A stretch of DNA of 64,000 bases from Kineosporia sp. NBRC 101731 (GCF_030269305.1 NZ_BSTC01000017.1:1-64000); one strand, 5' to 3'; counted from the first letter of the stretch, positions 51,143 to 60,593 are shown. Numbers and translations: made by a program. The notes: generated by a model from the sequence alone, not told the origin.

Positions 51143-53296
51143 ATGCCAAACCCCTCCGGCGTGTCCGCCGAGCGCCTTGACCTGGTCGACGAGCTGCACG
51201 GACAGCCGGTGCCAGACCCCTACCGCTGGCTCGAGGACGCCTCCGACGAGCGCACACAGAAGTGGTCGCAGCAGCAGGACGAGCTGTTCGCCGCCGGGTC
51301 GGCGGACTGGCCGGGGCGCGAGCGGATCGGCGCCCGTCTGGGTGAACTGATGGGCGCGGGGGTGGCCGGGGTACCGATCTGGCGGGGCCGGCGGGTGTTC
51401 TCGATGCGCCGCGAACCCGGTCAGGAGCACAGTGTGCTGTACGTGCAGGACTCGCCTGATTCAGACCGCCGGGTCCTCGTCGACCCGATGGCGATCGACC
51501 CGGGCGGCACCACCACGCTCGACGCCTGGCAGCCCGACCGGGAGGGCGCGCGGCTGGCCTACCAACTCTCCGAGGGCGGCACCGAGGAGAGCGTGCTGCG
51601 GATCATCGACGTGACCACCGGTGAGCTGCTCGACGGCCCCATCGACCGGGCCCGCTACTCCCCCGTCTCCTGGATCCCGGGCGGTCTGCCCGCCCCGGGG
51701 ACCGCGCAGGAGCGGGTGCCCGCGTTCTTCTACGTGCGCCGCCTGCCCGCGCAGGAGGTCCCGGCCGGTGAGGAGCAGTACCACCGGCGGATCTGGCTGC
51801 ACCGCCTGGGTTCCGACCCCTCCACCGACGTGCGGGTGTTCGGCGACGGCCACGACCCGCGGACCTACTTCGGGGTCGGCCTGTCGCGCGACGGCCGCTG
51901 GCTGATCGTCTCCGCCGCCGTCGGCACAGCCCCGCGCAACGATGTCTGGATCGCCGACCTCACCGCCCCCGGCGGCCACGAGGCACCGCAGTTCACGCCG
52001 ATCGCCACCGGGCTCGACGCCCAGTTCGGCGCGCACGTCGGACGGGACGGCCGGCTCTACGTCTTCACCGACCTGGACGCCCCGCGCGGCCGGCTGGCGG
52101 TCACCGACCCGAGCACGCCCTCGCCCGCGAACTGGCGCGACCTGATTCCCCAGCACGACGAGGCGGTGCTGCAGAACTACACCGTGCTGGACGGTGAGCA
52201 GCTCATCGACAACCCGCTGCTGCTGGCCACCTGGACGCGTCACGCGGTTTCGGAGATCAGCGTGCACGACCTGGACTCCGGCTCGCGGTACCCGGGCCCC
52301 TCCGGCTCGGTGGAACTGCCCGGCGTCGGCACGGTCGGAGGTCTGGTGGCGCGGCCCGAGGGTGGGCACGAGTGCTGGTTCACCTACACCGACCACGTCA
52401 CCCCGCCGCACGTGTACCGGCTGGACGGGCTCACCGGGAGGGTCGAGCTGTTCGCGGCCCCGCCCGGAACGGTCGAGGTGCCGAAGGTGGTCACCCGGCA
52501 GATCGAATACCCCTCGGCCGACGGCACGATCGTGCGGATGTTCGTGACCTCCCGCGCCGATCTGCTCTCCGGGACCGGCGAGCCGCTCTCCCCGCGTCCG
52601 ACCATTCTCTACGGCTACGGCGGTTTCGGGGTGCCGATGACGCCGGGCTACTCGTCCACGATCCTCGCCTGGGCCGAGGCCGGGGGCGTGTACGCGGTCG
52701 CCAACCTGCGCGGCGGCAGCGAGGAGGGCGAGGACTGGCACCGGGCCGGGATGCTCGGGCACAAGCAGAACGTCTTCGACGACTTCCACGCGGCCGCGGA
52801 ACACCTGATCTCCCAGCAGTGGACGTCCACGAGCCAGTTGGCGATCAGTGGCGGCTCGAACGGTGGCCTGCTGGTCGGGGCCGCGCTCACGCAGCGCCCG
52901 GAGCTGTACCGCGCCGTGGTCTGCTCGGCACCGCTGCTCGACATGATCCGCTACGAGAAGTTCGGCCTCGGGGCGACCTGGAACGTGGAGTACGGGTCGG
53001 CGGACGACGCGGAACAGTTCGGCTGGCTGCTCGCCTACTCGCCCTATCACCGGGTGAAGGAGGGGGTGGACTACCCGGCGACGCTGTTCACGGTCTTCGA
53101 CGGCGACACCCGGGTCGACCCGCTGCACGCCCGCAAGCTCTGCGCGGCCCTGCAGCACGCTCAGGGGGGCGAGCACCCGATCCTGCTCCGGAGAGAGAAG
53201 GACGTGGGCCACGGCGCCCGCTCCCTGTCCCGCACGATCGCCCTGAGCACCGACACGATGACGTTCCTGGCCGCCCAGACCGGCCTGGAGCTGTAG
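51143..53296 (+). CDS. Prolyl oligopeptidase-family serine peptidase (S9A)
   Basis: 717 residues from ATG 51143 ([20 protein letters not shown]). It is a cytoplasmic peptidase that cleaves short peptides. The N-terminal half is a seven-bladed propeller, beginning with the family mark [17 protein letters not shown]. The catalytic part has [10 protein letters not shown] with S572, the Asp at about D655 in FDGDTRVDP and the His at about H690 in DVGHGAR. Whether it is oligopeptidase B or a prolyl oligopeptidase cannot be decided by eye. Length is normal. Confidence 0.93.
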   Translation: MPNPSGVSAERLDLVDELHGQPVPDPYRWLEDASDERTQKWSQQQDELFAAGSADWPGRERIGARLGELMGAGVAGVPIWRGRRVFSMRREPGQEHSVLYVQDSPDSDRRVLVDPMAIDPGGTTTLDAWQPDREGARLAYQLSEGGTEESVLRIIDVTTGELLDGPIDRARYSPVSWIPGGLPAPGTAQERVPAFFYVRRLPAQEVPAGEEQYHRRIWLHRLGSDPSTDVRVFGDGHDPRTYFGVGLSRDGRWLIVSAAVGTAPRNDVWIADLTAPGGHEAPQFTPIATGLDAQFGAHVGRDGRLYVFTDLDAPRGRLAVTDPSTPSPANWRDLIPQHDEAVLQNYTVLDGEQLIDNPLLLATWTRHAVSEISVHDLDSGSRYPGPSGSVELPGVGTVGGLVARPEGGHECWFTYTDHVTPPHVYRLDGLTGRVELFAAPPGTVEVPKVVTRQIEYPSADGTIVRMFVTSRADLLSGTGEPLSPRPTILYGYGGFGVPMTPGYSSTILAWAEAGGVYAVANLRGGSEEGEDWHRAGMLGHKQNVFDDFHAAAEHLISQQWTSTSQLAISGGSNGGLLVGAALTQRPELYRAVVCSAPLLDMIRYEKFGLGATWNVEYGSADDAEQFGWLLAYSPYHRVKEGVDYPATLFTVFDGDTRVDPLHARKLCAALQHAQGGEHPILLRREKDVGHGARSLSRTIALSTDTMTFLAAQTGLEL

Positions 53297-53420
53297 GGAC
53301 GTCGCGATCTTGCTCCCCGTGGCCGAACCTCGCCCTGACCTGTGAACCCGGGCCACTTCGTCCTCAATTCGCCCGATGCTGGTTTCACGGTCGTCACCTG
53401 ACGCCGCTAGCCTCGGCCGC

Positions 53421-54692
53421 ATGTTCGCCGCTCCACTCGTCGCCGCCCACACCCAGCTGTACGCGCTCCTCTCGACCTCGACGCCAGACCCGAGCGGGAG
53501 TGCCACCCCGACCCCGACGGCCAGCGTCAGCCCGACCCCCGCGCCGACTGTCACCTCGATCAGCGAGAAGGCCTTCGACAGCCTTCAGGGTGGCGCGCAG
53601 AGCGTGACCTGCACCAAGGACGACTTCTCGATCTGCGGGATCACCCTGCGGACCACCGGCAGTCTGCGGGTCGGCCAGTGGCTCGACTTCATCCTCGGCA
53701 CCCCGCTGCGCGTCGCGTTCATCATCTTCATCGGCTGGCTGGTCCGGAAGATCGTGCACCGGCTGATCGGCCGGCTCGCCGCCCGGATCGCGGCCGGCAC
53801 CACCGCCCCCGGCAAGAACAGCGGCGGCGAGAAGCCGGAAGACGCGGACGCCACCCCGGCCCCGGTCACCCGCCCGATGATCACCCGGCGCAAGGCCCGC
53901 TCGAAAACCCTGGCCCAGGTCCTGCGCAGCGTCACCTCGGTGATCATCTTCGTGGTCGTCGGCCTGATGGTGATGGACGAGATCGGCCTGCCGATCACCC
54001 CGCTGCTGGCCAGCTTCAGCGTGATCGGGGTGGCGCTGGGCCTGGGTGCTCAGAGCGTGGTGCGCGACGTACTCGCCGGCATGTTCATGATCCTGGAAGA
54101 CCAGTACGGCGTGGGCGACTCGGTCAACGTGGGCGAGGCCAGCGGCACGGTCGAGGCGGTCGGGCTGCGTGTGACCCAGCTGCGCGACATCAACGGCACG
54201 GTCTGGTACGTGCGCAACGGCGAGATCCTGTCGGTCGGCAACTCCTCGCAGGGCTGGTCGCGGGCCGTGGTCGACGTCAACGTGGGCTTCGAGGAAGACA
54301 TCGAGCGCGTCGAGGACCTGCTCGAGGAGATCGGCCGCGAGGTGCACGACGATCCCCGGTTCCGGGCGCTGATCATGGAAGACCCGGAGATCTGGGGCGT
54401 CGAGACGATGGCCGCCGACAGCGTGGTGGTGCGGATGGTGGTCAAGACCCTGCCCGACCAGTCCGCCCCGATCGCCCGCGAGATCCGCCGCCGCATCCGC
54501 CTGACCTTCCGCCGCGACCGCATCGTCATGCACTCCACACCGCGCACCGTGATCGTGAACTCGGGCGACCCCACTCCCCCGATGACCCCCGCCTACGGAT
54601 CGGCAGCGGCCCCCGAAGGAACCCCGAGCGGTAACCCGACCGCCGACTCCAGCTCGAAGCGTCACCCGGAGGAACGCGAGCTCGGGAAGTAA
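53421..54692 (+). CDS. Small-conductance mechanosensitive channel (MscS family)
   Basis: 423 residues from ATG 53421. Hydrophobic helices: one near 90-120 (GTPLRVAFIIFIGWLVRKIV), one near 175-195 (SVTSVIIFVVVGLMVMDEIG) and the pore helix ASFSVIGVALGLGAQSVVRD, followed by the amphipathic VLAGMFMILEDQYGVGDSVNV. The cytoplasmic domain follows (GTVEAVGLRVTQLRDINGTV). It opens when the membrane is stretched and releases solutes on osmotic downshock. The first 60 residues are a Thr/Pro-rich external part. Confidence 0.92.
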   Translation: MFAAPLVAAHTQLYALLSTSTPDPSGSATPTPTASVSPTPAPTVTSISEKAFDSLQGGAQSVTCTKDDFSICGITLRTTGSLRVGQWLDFILGTPLRVAFIIFIGWLVRKIVHRLIGRLAARIAAGTTAPGKNSGGEKPEDADATPAPVTRPMITRRKARSKTLAQVLRSVTSVIIFVVVGLMVMDEIGLPITPLLASFSVIGVALGLGAQSVVRDVLAGMFMILEDQYGVGDSVNVGEASGTVEAVGLRVTQLRDINGTVWYVRNGEILSVGNSSQGWSRAVVDVNVGFEEDIERVEDLLEEIGREVHDDPRFRALIMEDPEIWGVETMAADSVVVRMVVKTLPDQSAPIAREIRRRIRLTFRRDRIVMHSTPRTVIVNSGDPTPPMTPAYGSAAAPEGTPSGNPTADSSSKRHPEERELGK

Positions 54693-54703
54693 AATCTGCC
54701 GGC

Positions 54704-55375
54704 ATGACGTACTCCGAGCGGCCCGCCGCCCGGCCCGGCGTCGTTCTCTGGCAGAGCCGTCCGGTCGACGCGCAATCCTCCCTGATCCTTCCCGACGGCT
54801 GCCTGGACCTGCTGTGGGACGGGGCGACCCTGCAGGTCGCCGGCCCGGACACCGTCGCCCGGCTGCACGCGCCCGGACGGCCGGCCGGTTTCACCGCACT
54901 GCGGTTCGCCGCGGCGACGGGCCCCTGCGCCCTCGGAGTGAGCGCCGCCGACGTCGTCGACCAGCTCGTCCCTCTGCGCGACATCTGGGGCGACGTCCGG
55001 ACCGCGCGGCTGGAGGAACAGGTCGCGGCGGGCGGCGCCCCCGCCCTGGAGCAATGGCTGCGTTCGGCCCCGGAACCCTCCGACCCCCTCGGCGCCCGGG
55101 TGTTCGGCCTGGCCCGCACCGGCCTGCCGGTCGGCGAGATCGCCGACCACGTGGGCTTCAGCGCGAGGCAGCTACAGCGCCGCAGCCAGGAGCTCTTCGG
55201 CTACGGCGCCGGTCATCTGGTCCGCGTGCTGAGGCTGCAGAAGGCCCTGGCGAGCGCCCGCTCCGGGCAACCCCTGAGCATGGTGGCGGCCGATGCGGGC
55301 TACTACGACCAGCCCCACTTCTCCCGGGAGATCCGGGCCCTCACCGGCCGCACCCCCACCGACCTGCTCCGGTGA
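54704..55375 (+). CDS. AraC-family transcriptional regulator
   Basis: 223 residues from ATG 54704, 11 bases after the MscS stop. The N-terminal ligand half opens RPGVVLWQSRPVDAQSSLIL and PDGCLDLLWDG, the pattern of an AraC subgroup with a DUF6597-like sensor. The C-terminal helix-turn-helix pair is clear: LPVGEIADHVGFSARQLQRR, then AADAGYYDQPHFSREIRALT. Targets are not visible, though the VOC protein that converges with it is a candidate. Confidence 0.9.
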   Translation: MTYSERPAARPGVVLWQSRPVDAQSSLILPDGCLDLLWDGATLQVAGPDTVARLHAPGRPAGFTALRFAAATGPCALGVSAADVVDQLVPLRDIWGDVRTARLEEQVAAGGAPALEQWLRSAPEPSDPLGARVFGLARTGLPVGEIADHVGFSARQLQRRSQELFGYGAGHLVRVLRLQKALASARSGQPLSMVAADAGYYDQPHFSREIRALTGRTPTDLLR

Positions 55376-55385
55376 TCTAGAACTC

Positions 55386-55784
55386 TCAGGACAGCGGGGC
55401 GAAGAGATCCACCTGGTTGCCGTCCGGGTCCCGGACCACGGCATACCGCTGACCCCAGACGGCGTCCCAGGGCTTGAGCTCACCCTCGTACCCCGCGGCC
55501 GTGACGGCGGCGTAGGCCTTGTCGACCTCGGCCGCCGACGAGGCCAGGAGGGCGATGGCGGACTGGGTGGTCCCCCTCGCCGGGCGCTTCCATTCCGGGT
55601 GGAACGACCTGATCGTGTCCTCGGTGTCGAAGGCAATCTGGATGCCGCCGAGGTCGGCCTGCACATGGAGCTGCGAGCCGGCCCCGGATGGATCGGGCAG
55701 GTCCAGTCCCAGCATCCGGTAGAAGGTCAGGGTGGCGGACATGTCCGAGACGACGAGTTCGATGACGGCCAGGCGAAGTTTCAT
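55386..55784 (-). CDS. Glyoxalase/VOC-fold protein
   Basis: 132 residues from ATG 55784 (MKLRLAVIELVVSDMSATLT). The repeated beta-alpha-beta-beta-beta units of VOC proteins are visible: VIELVVSDMSATLTFYRMLG, LHVQADLGGIQIAFDTED and VVRDPDGNQVDLFAP. Metal or drug binding cannot be assigned from the sequence. A longer frame to 55937 is rejected because its added residues are unrelated. Confidence 0.9.
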   Translation of the reverse strand: MKLRLAVIELVVSDMSATLTFYRMLGLDLPDPSGAGSQLHVQADLGGIQIAFDTEDTIRSFHPEWKRPARGTTQSAIALLASSAAEVDKAYAAVTAAGYEGELKPWDAVWGQRYAVVRDPDGNQVDLFAPLS

Positions 55785-55879
55785 GGCGACCACGCTATGA
55801 CCGGCTGCGATGCCGGGTCTTGGATCCTTCGGACAGGTCTGGCTGTGGTGATCGGGCGGCGGTAGGCGAAACTGGGGGC

Positions 55880-56326
55880 ATGGCGGAACAGGAACGACAG
55901 CCGACCACGCTGGGGATCGTGCCGACAGGCGCCGCACCGGAGGCCGAGGAGAAGATCACCTTCTACGAGGCGGTGGGTGGGCGGCCGGCCTTCGCGCAGC
56001 TGGTGCACGTCTTCTACCAGGGCATCGCGCAGGACGAGGTGCTGCGGCCGATGTACCCGGAGGAAGACCTGGGTCCCGCGCAAGAGCGGCTGCTGATGTT
56101 CCTGGAGCAGTACTGGGGCGGGCCCACCACCTACAGCCAGCAGCGTGGGCACCCCCGGCTGCGCATGCGTCACGTGCCGTTCCGGGTGAACGCCGACGCC
56201 CGCGACCGCTGGCTCACGCACATGCGGGCGGGCGTCGACAGTCTCGATCTGCCACCGGAGCTGGACGCGATGCTCTGGGGCTACCTGGAGCGGGCGGCGT
56301 TCAGCCTGCAGAACACCCCCGATTAG
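55880..56326 (+). CDS. glbO: Group II truncated haemoglobin
   Basis: 148 residues from ATG 55880. The 2-on-2 globin pattern is visible: ITFYEAVGGRPAFAQLVHVF, YQGIAQDEVLRPMYPEEDLG, YWGGPTTYSQQRGHPRLRMRH and DAMLWGYLERAAFSLQN. The proximal haem-binding His lies in the HPRLRMRH region. Group II (GlbO) members bind oxygen tightly and are common in actinobacteria. The gene ends against the convergent unknown gene at 56353. Confidence 0.93.
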   Translation: MAEQERQPTTLGIVPTGAAPEAEEKITFYEAVGGRPAFAQLVHVFYQGIAQDEVLRPMYPEEDLGPAQERLLMFLEQYWGGPTTYSQQRGHPRLRMRHVPFRVNADARDRWLTHMRAGVDSLDLPPELDAMLWGYLERAAFSLQNTPD

Positions 56327-56349
56327 ATCTGACGAGATCTGACGAGATC
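56325..56349. repeat. Tandem 10-base repeats after the globin stop
   Basis: AGATCTGACG at 56325-56334 and 56335-56344, with a partial third copy. They place a TGA in frame two codons after the TAG stop, and a further in-frame TAG at 56354. Confidence 0.75.
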
Positions 56350-56352
56350 CGC

Positions 56353-57072
56353 CTAGATACCCGAGGCCGGGCGGGCGAGAACGTGACCGCGGGTGGTGCT
56401 CAGACGCCACCAGCGGCCGGCTGAGTGCAAGGTGGCGACGTCCTGATCGGGCTGCTCCGGGTCTGACGACCCCCGTCCCAGAAAACCGAAGGTCTCGGCC
56501 GCGAAAGCGGCCCCGGTGGGCAGCCCGACCGACCCGCCCGACGCGTCCGCCAGCAGCGGGCGTCCCCAGATGATGCCCCGCAACTTCGCGACCGCCGCGG
56601 CACCCGACCCGGCCGGCACCCCGGCCGCGACCTCGTCGATCCCCGTTCGCGCGGCCCCGCGCAGCAGATCGAAAGGCACCACGCCCTCGACGTTCCAGCC
56701 GCTGCGCGGAGGCGCCATCCCCGCCCACGACGCGTTCGTCGCGGTGGTGGGAGGCACCGGCAGCTCGATCGGCCGGCCCACGCTGCGGGGGGTGGGCCGG
56801 GCCCCGGCCAGCAGCCGGTCGATGCGGGCGAACCGGTCGGCCATCGCCGCCAGCGGCACCGTGGCATCGATCTGCGCCGGCTCGGCCAGCGTGAGCACCC
56901 GCAGAGCCAGCACGGTCGGGCCGCCGGCCCCGTGCAGGGCGCCCGCGTACATGGCCAGCACCTGGCCCTGGGCCACGAGACGGATCGCCCCGCCGTCGTC
57001 GACCTGCCGGGACCGGCCGACGAAAGTGCGCACGTCGGAGAGCGTTCCGAAATCGGGGAGCAGGAGGTTCAC
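56353..57072 (-). CDS. Protein of unknown function coupled to a thioesterase
   Basis: 239 residues from GTG 57072, in a GTGA overlap with the thioesterase stop; longer frames are rejected because the added part is out of register with this gene. The text is globular with no signal peptide: NLLLPDFGTLSDVRTFVGRS, GAIRLVAQGQVLAMYAGAL and VLALRVLTLAEPAQIDATVP. LARIDRLLAG-type helices follow. Translational coupling suggests that it works with the hotdog protein. No family recognised. Confidence 0.75.
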   Translation of the reverse strand: MNLLLPDFGTLSDVRTFVGRSRQVDDGGAIRLVAQGQVLAMYAGALHGAGGPTVLALRVLTLAEPAQIDATVPLAAMADRFARIDRLLAGARPTPRSVGRPIELPVPPTTATNASWAGMAPPRSGWNVEGVVPFDLLRGAARTGIDEVAAGVPAGSGAAAVAKLRGIIWGRPLLADASGGSVGLPTGAAFAAETFGFLGRGSSDPEQPDQDVATLHSAGRWWRLSTTRGHVLARPASGI

Positions 57073-57548
57073 GGTGCCGTCACCGCCTTGTCGCGCCGGC
57101 GCCGCCATTGGATCGGGCCACCGGCCCACTGCTGCAGGCGTTCCCGTTCGGCCGTGCTGAGCCGGCGGGGCCGGTTCTTCCACTGGTCGAAGGCGAAGAG
57201 CGTGGTCTCGGCGTGGGCGTAGACCACGCGCTCGCCGTCCTGCTCGTCGAGCACCTCGTACCCCATCTCGAAGTCGGCCGCGCCGATCCGGGTCACCCAG
57301 ATGTCGACCGGCACCGGCGGGATGCGGAAGGTCAGCGGGACCATGTACTCGATCTCCTGGCGGGCCACCAGCAGGGCACCCCCGGTCTCGCGCGAGGTGC
57401 TGAGCAGATCCGTGCCGAGCGCGGCGATCCGGGCCTCCTCGAGGATGCGCACGAACATGACGTTGTTGACGTGGCCGTAAGCGTCGACGTCCGACCAGCG
57501 CAACGGAACCAGTACTCGGTGGCGGGGCACCCGCACATGGTCCCCCAT
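57069..57548 (-). CDS. Hotdog-fold acyl-CoA thioesterase (4HBT-like)
   Basis: 159 residues from ATG 57548 (MGDHVRVPRHRVLVPLRWSD); a longer start at 57590 is possible. The 4-hydroxybenzoyl-CoA thioesterase pattern is clear: RWSDVDAYGHVNNVMFVRIL, EEARIAALG, then strands EIEYMVPLTFRIPPVPVDIW and FEMGYEVLDEQDGERVVYAH. Such proteins hydrolyse acyl-CoA. It precedes and overlaps the unknown gene at 56353-57072. Confidence 0.9.
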   Translation of the reverse strand: MGDHVRVPRHRVLVPLRWSDVDAYGHVNNVMFVRILEEARIAALGTDLLSTSRETGGALLVARQEIEYMVPLTFRIPPVPVDIWVTRIGAADFEMGYEVLDEQDGERVVYAHAETTLFAFDQWKNRPRRLSTAERERLQQWAGGPIQWRRRRDKAVTAP

Positions 57549-57554
57549 CCGTGA

Positions 57555-57574
57555 GGTCCCGAATAACCGGGACC
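57555..57574. promoter_or_regulatory. Inverted repeat upstream of the thioesterase
   Basis: Perfect 7-base arms (GGTCCCG at 57555-57561 and CGGGACC at 57568-57574) around a 6-base A/T-rich spacer, just before the start. The half-sites are reversed compared with a DosR box, so that assignment is rejected. It may be an operator or leader hairpin. Confidence 0.4.
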
Positions 57575-57720
57575 TTTGGCCACATGACACAGGTCACAAG
57601 ACCCTGGCCATCCAGGTGTCAAGGTGTTGGCCGGGTGACCGATAACAACACTGCACCCCGGACCGGGCGCCGGGACGGAGGAGGGGCCTGCCGGCGCGGG
57701 TGCGCAGTGCTGCCGGGCCC

Positions 57721-58785
57721 TCAGCCCAGGGCATTCACCGAGACGGTCAGACGCCCGGTGGTCTCCCCCGCCACGAGCCGGGCGATTCCCTGCGGGGCCT
57801 GATCGAACGGCAGGGTCTCGGCCAGCAGGGGACGCAGCGCGCCGGCGTCGAGCAGCCGGATCAGGTCGGCGTGGGCCCGCTGCACCAGCTCCGGCTCGCG
57901 CTCCCGGTAGAGCGCCGAGTTCACTCCCAGCACGGTGAAGTTCGCGGCCCGGACCTGCTCGGGCGCCACCGGCACGGCCTGCTGGGAGGCGAACCCGGCC
58001 ACCACGATGCGGCCCTCGAACCCGATCAGGCGGCAGGACAGCTCGAACATCGGCCCACCCACCGGATCGAAGACGACCTGCACGCCCCGGCCCCGGGTCA
58101 GCTCGCGCACGGCCCCCTCGATGTCCTGCTGGTGGCGGTGCAGCACGACGTGCGCACCCAGCGACCGGGCCGTCTTGTACTTCTCGTCCGATCCCACCAC
58201 CGCGATCACCTTGGCCCCGGCCGCCAGGGCGAGCTGCACGGCGGCGCTGCCCAGGCCGCCCGCCGCGCCGAACACCAGCACCCATTCACCGACGTGCACG
58301 GCGGCCCGCCGGTAGAGGCCGAGCCAGGCCGTCAGGTAGGCCAGGTGGAACACCGAGGCGGGTTCGTCGTCCAGCGCCGTCGGGGCCGGGAAGACGTCCT
58401 GGGCCCGAGCGATCGCGTAGCGGGCGAGCGCACCGCTGGGCAGGGTGGTCTGGCCGACCACCCGCTCGCCCAGCCGGTACTGCGAGACCCCCGGCCCGAC
58501 CCCGACGATCTCGCCACACAGTTCCAGGCCGGGCGTGAACGGGGGCGGCGGGGCGTTCACCGAAAGTCCTTGTGCCAGCGTGGCATCGGTCAGACCGAGA
58601 CCGGCCGCAGCGACCTGCACCAGCACCTGCCCCGGGCCCGGCGAGGGCAACGGGACCTCGTCGAGGCGCATCACCTGCAACGGGTCCCCGGCTCCGACGA
58701 TCCGCCAGGCCCGCATCGTGCTGCCGGTGTCCAGGGTCGTCGAGCGGTCCCCGGGCTCGATGGACTCGATGGCCTCGGTGCTCAC
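57721..58785 (-). CDS. Medium-chain (zinc-free type) NADPH:quinone-type oxidoreductase
   Basis: 354 residues from GTG 58785 with a strong GGAGG 5 bases upstream. The MDR fold is clear: PLPSPGPGQVLVQVAAAGLG, FTPGLELCGEIVGVGPGVS and the nucleotide motif VFGAAGGLGSAAVQLALAAG. The zinc ligands of alcohol dehydrogenase are absent, which fits quinone oxidoreductase or enoyl-reductase types. Its neighbours (SDR, TetR, TesB) point to acyl-CoA or lipid metabolism. Confidence 0.92.
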   Translation of the reverse strand: MSTEAIESIEPGDRSTTLDTGSTMRAWRIVGAGDPLQVMRLDEVPLPSPGPGQVLVQVAAAGLGLTDATLAQGLSVNAPPPPFTPGLELCGEIVGVGPGVSQYRLGERVVGQTTLPSGALARYAIARAQDVFPAPTALDDEPASVFHLAYLTAWLGLYRRAAVHVGEWVLVFGAAGGLGSAAVQLALAAGAKVIAVVGSDEKYKTARSLGAHVVLHRHQQDIEGAVRELTRGRGVQVVFDPVGGPMFELSCRLIGFEGRIVVAGFASQQAVPVAPEQVRAANFTVLGVNSALYREREPELVQRAHADLIRLLDAGALRPLLAETLPFDQAPQGIARLVAGETTGRLTVSVNALG

Positions 58786-58884
58786 TCAATCCTCCGCCTG
58801 GTGGTGGCTCACGGCATCGTGCCGGAACACACTGAACCGTCCAGTCACATGCCGGGTCAACTGGGACCAAGCCCCCACCACCTC

Positions 58885-58933
58885 GTTCGTGATCGGGCGA
58901 AGCCTCCCGGGGAGGTTTCGCCCGATCACGAAC
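58885..58933. terminator. 23-base-stem hairpin after the SDR gene
   Basis: Arms 58885-58907 and 58911-58933 pair at 22 of 23 positions around a 3-base CGG loop, just past the SDR stop at 58938. Part of its sequence is shared with the hairpins at 25028 and 39953. The MDR promoter must lie between here and 58785. Confidence 0.9.
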
Positions 58934-58937
58934 AGGG

Positions 58938-59747
58938 CTAGCCGATGGCCCCGCCCAGCCCGACCCCACCGTCCAGGGTGAGGGTCTGCCCGGTGATCCA
59001 CGAGGCGTCGTCACTGGCGAGGAAGGCCACCGCCGCGGCCACGTCGTCCGGGACCCCGAGCCGGCCGAGCGGGTAACCGGCTGTCAGTTCCCGCTCCCGG
59101 CCCTCGTAGAGAGCGGTGGCGAAGCGGGTCTTCACCACGGCCGGGGCCACGGCGTTGACCCGGATCCGCGGGGCCAGCTCGAGCGCCAGCTGGGAGGTGA
59201 CGTGGATCAGCGCGGCCTTGCTGGCGCCGTACACACCGATTCCTGGCGACGGCCGCAGCCCGGCGATGGACGCCACGTTCACGATCGAGGCCCCGACGTG
59301 ATGCCCCAGCCCGAGCTTGCGCACCTCGTCGGTCCAGGAGAGCGCCGCGATCACGTTGACGTCGAACACCTTGGCCGCGGCCCCGGCATCCGTCCCCGCC
59401 ATCGGCCCGTAGACGGGATTGATGCCGGTGTTGTTGACCAGCACGTCGATCCGCCCGAAGGCGTCGATGGTGGCCTGCACGGCATGGGCGCGGTGCTCGG
59501 CGTCGTCGGCCCGGCCGGCCACCCCGACCGCGACGGCCGCGCCACCCAGCTGCTCCACCGCGTCTTCCAGCGGACCGGACTTGCGGGCGGTGACGCACAC
59601 CCGCGCACCCTCGGAGATCAGCCGGCGCGCGATCGCCAGCCCGATCCCCCGGCTGGCGCCGGTGACCACGGCGACCCGCCCGTCGAACCGTCGATCGGCC
59701 GGTGGGCCCTGCTCGACCCGAATGCCCGTCTCCTCGTCGAGACGCAT
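58938..59747 (-). CDS. Short-chain dehydrogenase/reductase (SDR)
   Basis: 269 residues from ATG 59747; GAGGAGGGG lies 4 bases upstream, which decides the start. The classical SDR set is present: VVTGASRGIGLAIAR (cofactor), VLVNNTGINP, NVASIAGLRP with the Ser, and the YGASK catalytic pair (VYGASKAALIHV). The C-terminus WITGQTLTLDGG is normal. FabG-like; substrate unknown, perhaps an acyl or steroid compound given the neighbours. It is divergent from the TetR gene. Confidence 0.94.
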   Translation of the reverse strand: MRLDEETGIRVEQGPPADRRFDGRVAVVTGASRGIGLAIARRLISEGARVCVTARKSGPLEDAVEQLGGAAVAVGVAGRADDAEHRAHAVQATIDAFGRIDVLVNNTGINPVYGPMAGTDAGAAAKVFDVNVIAALSWTDEVRKLGLGHHVGASIVNVASIAGLRPSPGIGVYGASKAALIHVTSQLALELAPRIRVNAVAPAVVKTRFATALYEGRERELTAGYPLGRLGVPDDVAAAVAFLASDDASWITGQTLTLDGGVGLGGAIG

Positions 59748-59881
59748 CTGGCCCCTCCTCGTCCCGCCGGTGCTCCGTCGCACCGCGCCCGAGTTGCACG
59801 ATTCCTTCACCAGCCTGGCACATGATCACCGTCACATCACGGGCCGTTCGGCCTGCAAGGAGCTTGCCCCTGTTCTTGACG

Positions 59882-59893
59882 GAACGCCCGTTC
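59882..59893. promoter_or_regulatory. Candidate TetR operator
   Basis: A 12-base palindrome GAACG-CC-CGTTC (59882-59893) lies 16 bases before the TetR start in the divergent region shared with the SDR gene. The position suits autoregulation and control of both directions. Confidence 0.4.
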
Positions 59894-59909
59894 GTGACAT
59901 GCTCCCGCC

Positions 59910-60593
59910 ATGGCGACCCGGTCGGCGATGAGCTGGACGGACGACGGCGACGAGCCGAACGACGACCCGGGCGGCGAAGTGGCGCCCAGTAGGTCGGGTG
60001 ATTCGTCGCGGCGACTGATCGAGGCCGCGATCGAGGCCTTCGCCGACCGCGGCTTCCACGCCACCACCACCCGTGACATCGCGACCCGGGTCGGACTCAG
60101 CCCGGCCGCGCTCTACGTGCACTTCCCCTCGAAGCAGGCGCTGCTGGCCGAGATCAGTGTGGTCGGGCACGAGGCCGCGCTGGACCTGGTCGAGCGGTCC
60201 GCGGCCTCGGGGACCGGAAGCGTGAACCGGCTGCGGGCGGTGATCCGCGACTTCACCGCCTGGCACGCCGAGCGCTACCGGGTGGCCCGGGTCGTGCACC
60301 ACGAGATCGCCGCGCTGGCCGACACCGACCAGAGCCGGGTGCTCGACGTACGCCGCCGGATCGAGGGCGTGGTGGAGGCCCAGCTCAGCGCCGGTAACGC
60401 GAGTGGTGAGATGGACGTACCCGACACCCGGGCGGTGGCGCGGGCCCTGCTCTCCCTGAGCGTCGACGTGGCCCGCTGGTACGACCCCCGGGGCAGCCGC
60501 ACCGCCGCGCAGATCGGGGACCTGTACGCGGACCTGGCCACCCGGATGGTGAGTGCCCGGCCGCCGGCCCCGCCCGAAGGAGAACGTACGTGA
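59910..60593 (+). CDS. TetR-family transcriptional regulator
   Basis: 227 residues from ATG 59910. The helix-turn-helix is standard: SSRRLIEAAIEAFADRGFHA, TTTRDIATRVGLSPAALYVH, FPSKQALLAEI. The ligand half is typical of regulators in the KstR2/FadR-like group, but the ligand is not deducible. It is divergent from the SDR gene and its stop overlaps the start of a thioesterase gene, so it probably controls the local acyl-CoA genes. Confidence 0.93.
   Translation: MATRSAMSWTDDGDEPNDDPGGEVAPSRSGDSSRRLIEAAIEAFADRGFHATTTRDIATRVGLSPAALYVHFPSKQALLAEISVVGHEAALDLVERSAASGTGSVNRLRAVIRDFTAWHAERYRVARVVHHEIAALADTDQSRVLDVRRRIEGVVEAQLSAGNASGEMDVPDTRAVARALLSLSVDVARWYDPRGSRTAAQIGDLYADLATRMVSARPPAPPEGERT

Noticed and set aside
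48201-51350. 1049-residue forward open frame
   Set aside because: It is antisense to malQ and the pentapeptide gene, which carry full family motifs.
57555-57574. DosR/DevR hypoxia box
   Set aside because: The GGTCCCG/CGGGACC arms are in reversed order compared with the GGGAC...GTCCC consensus.
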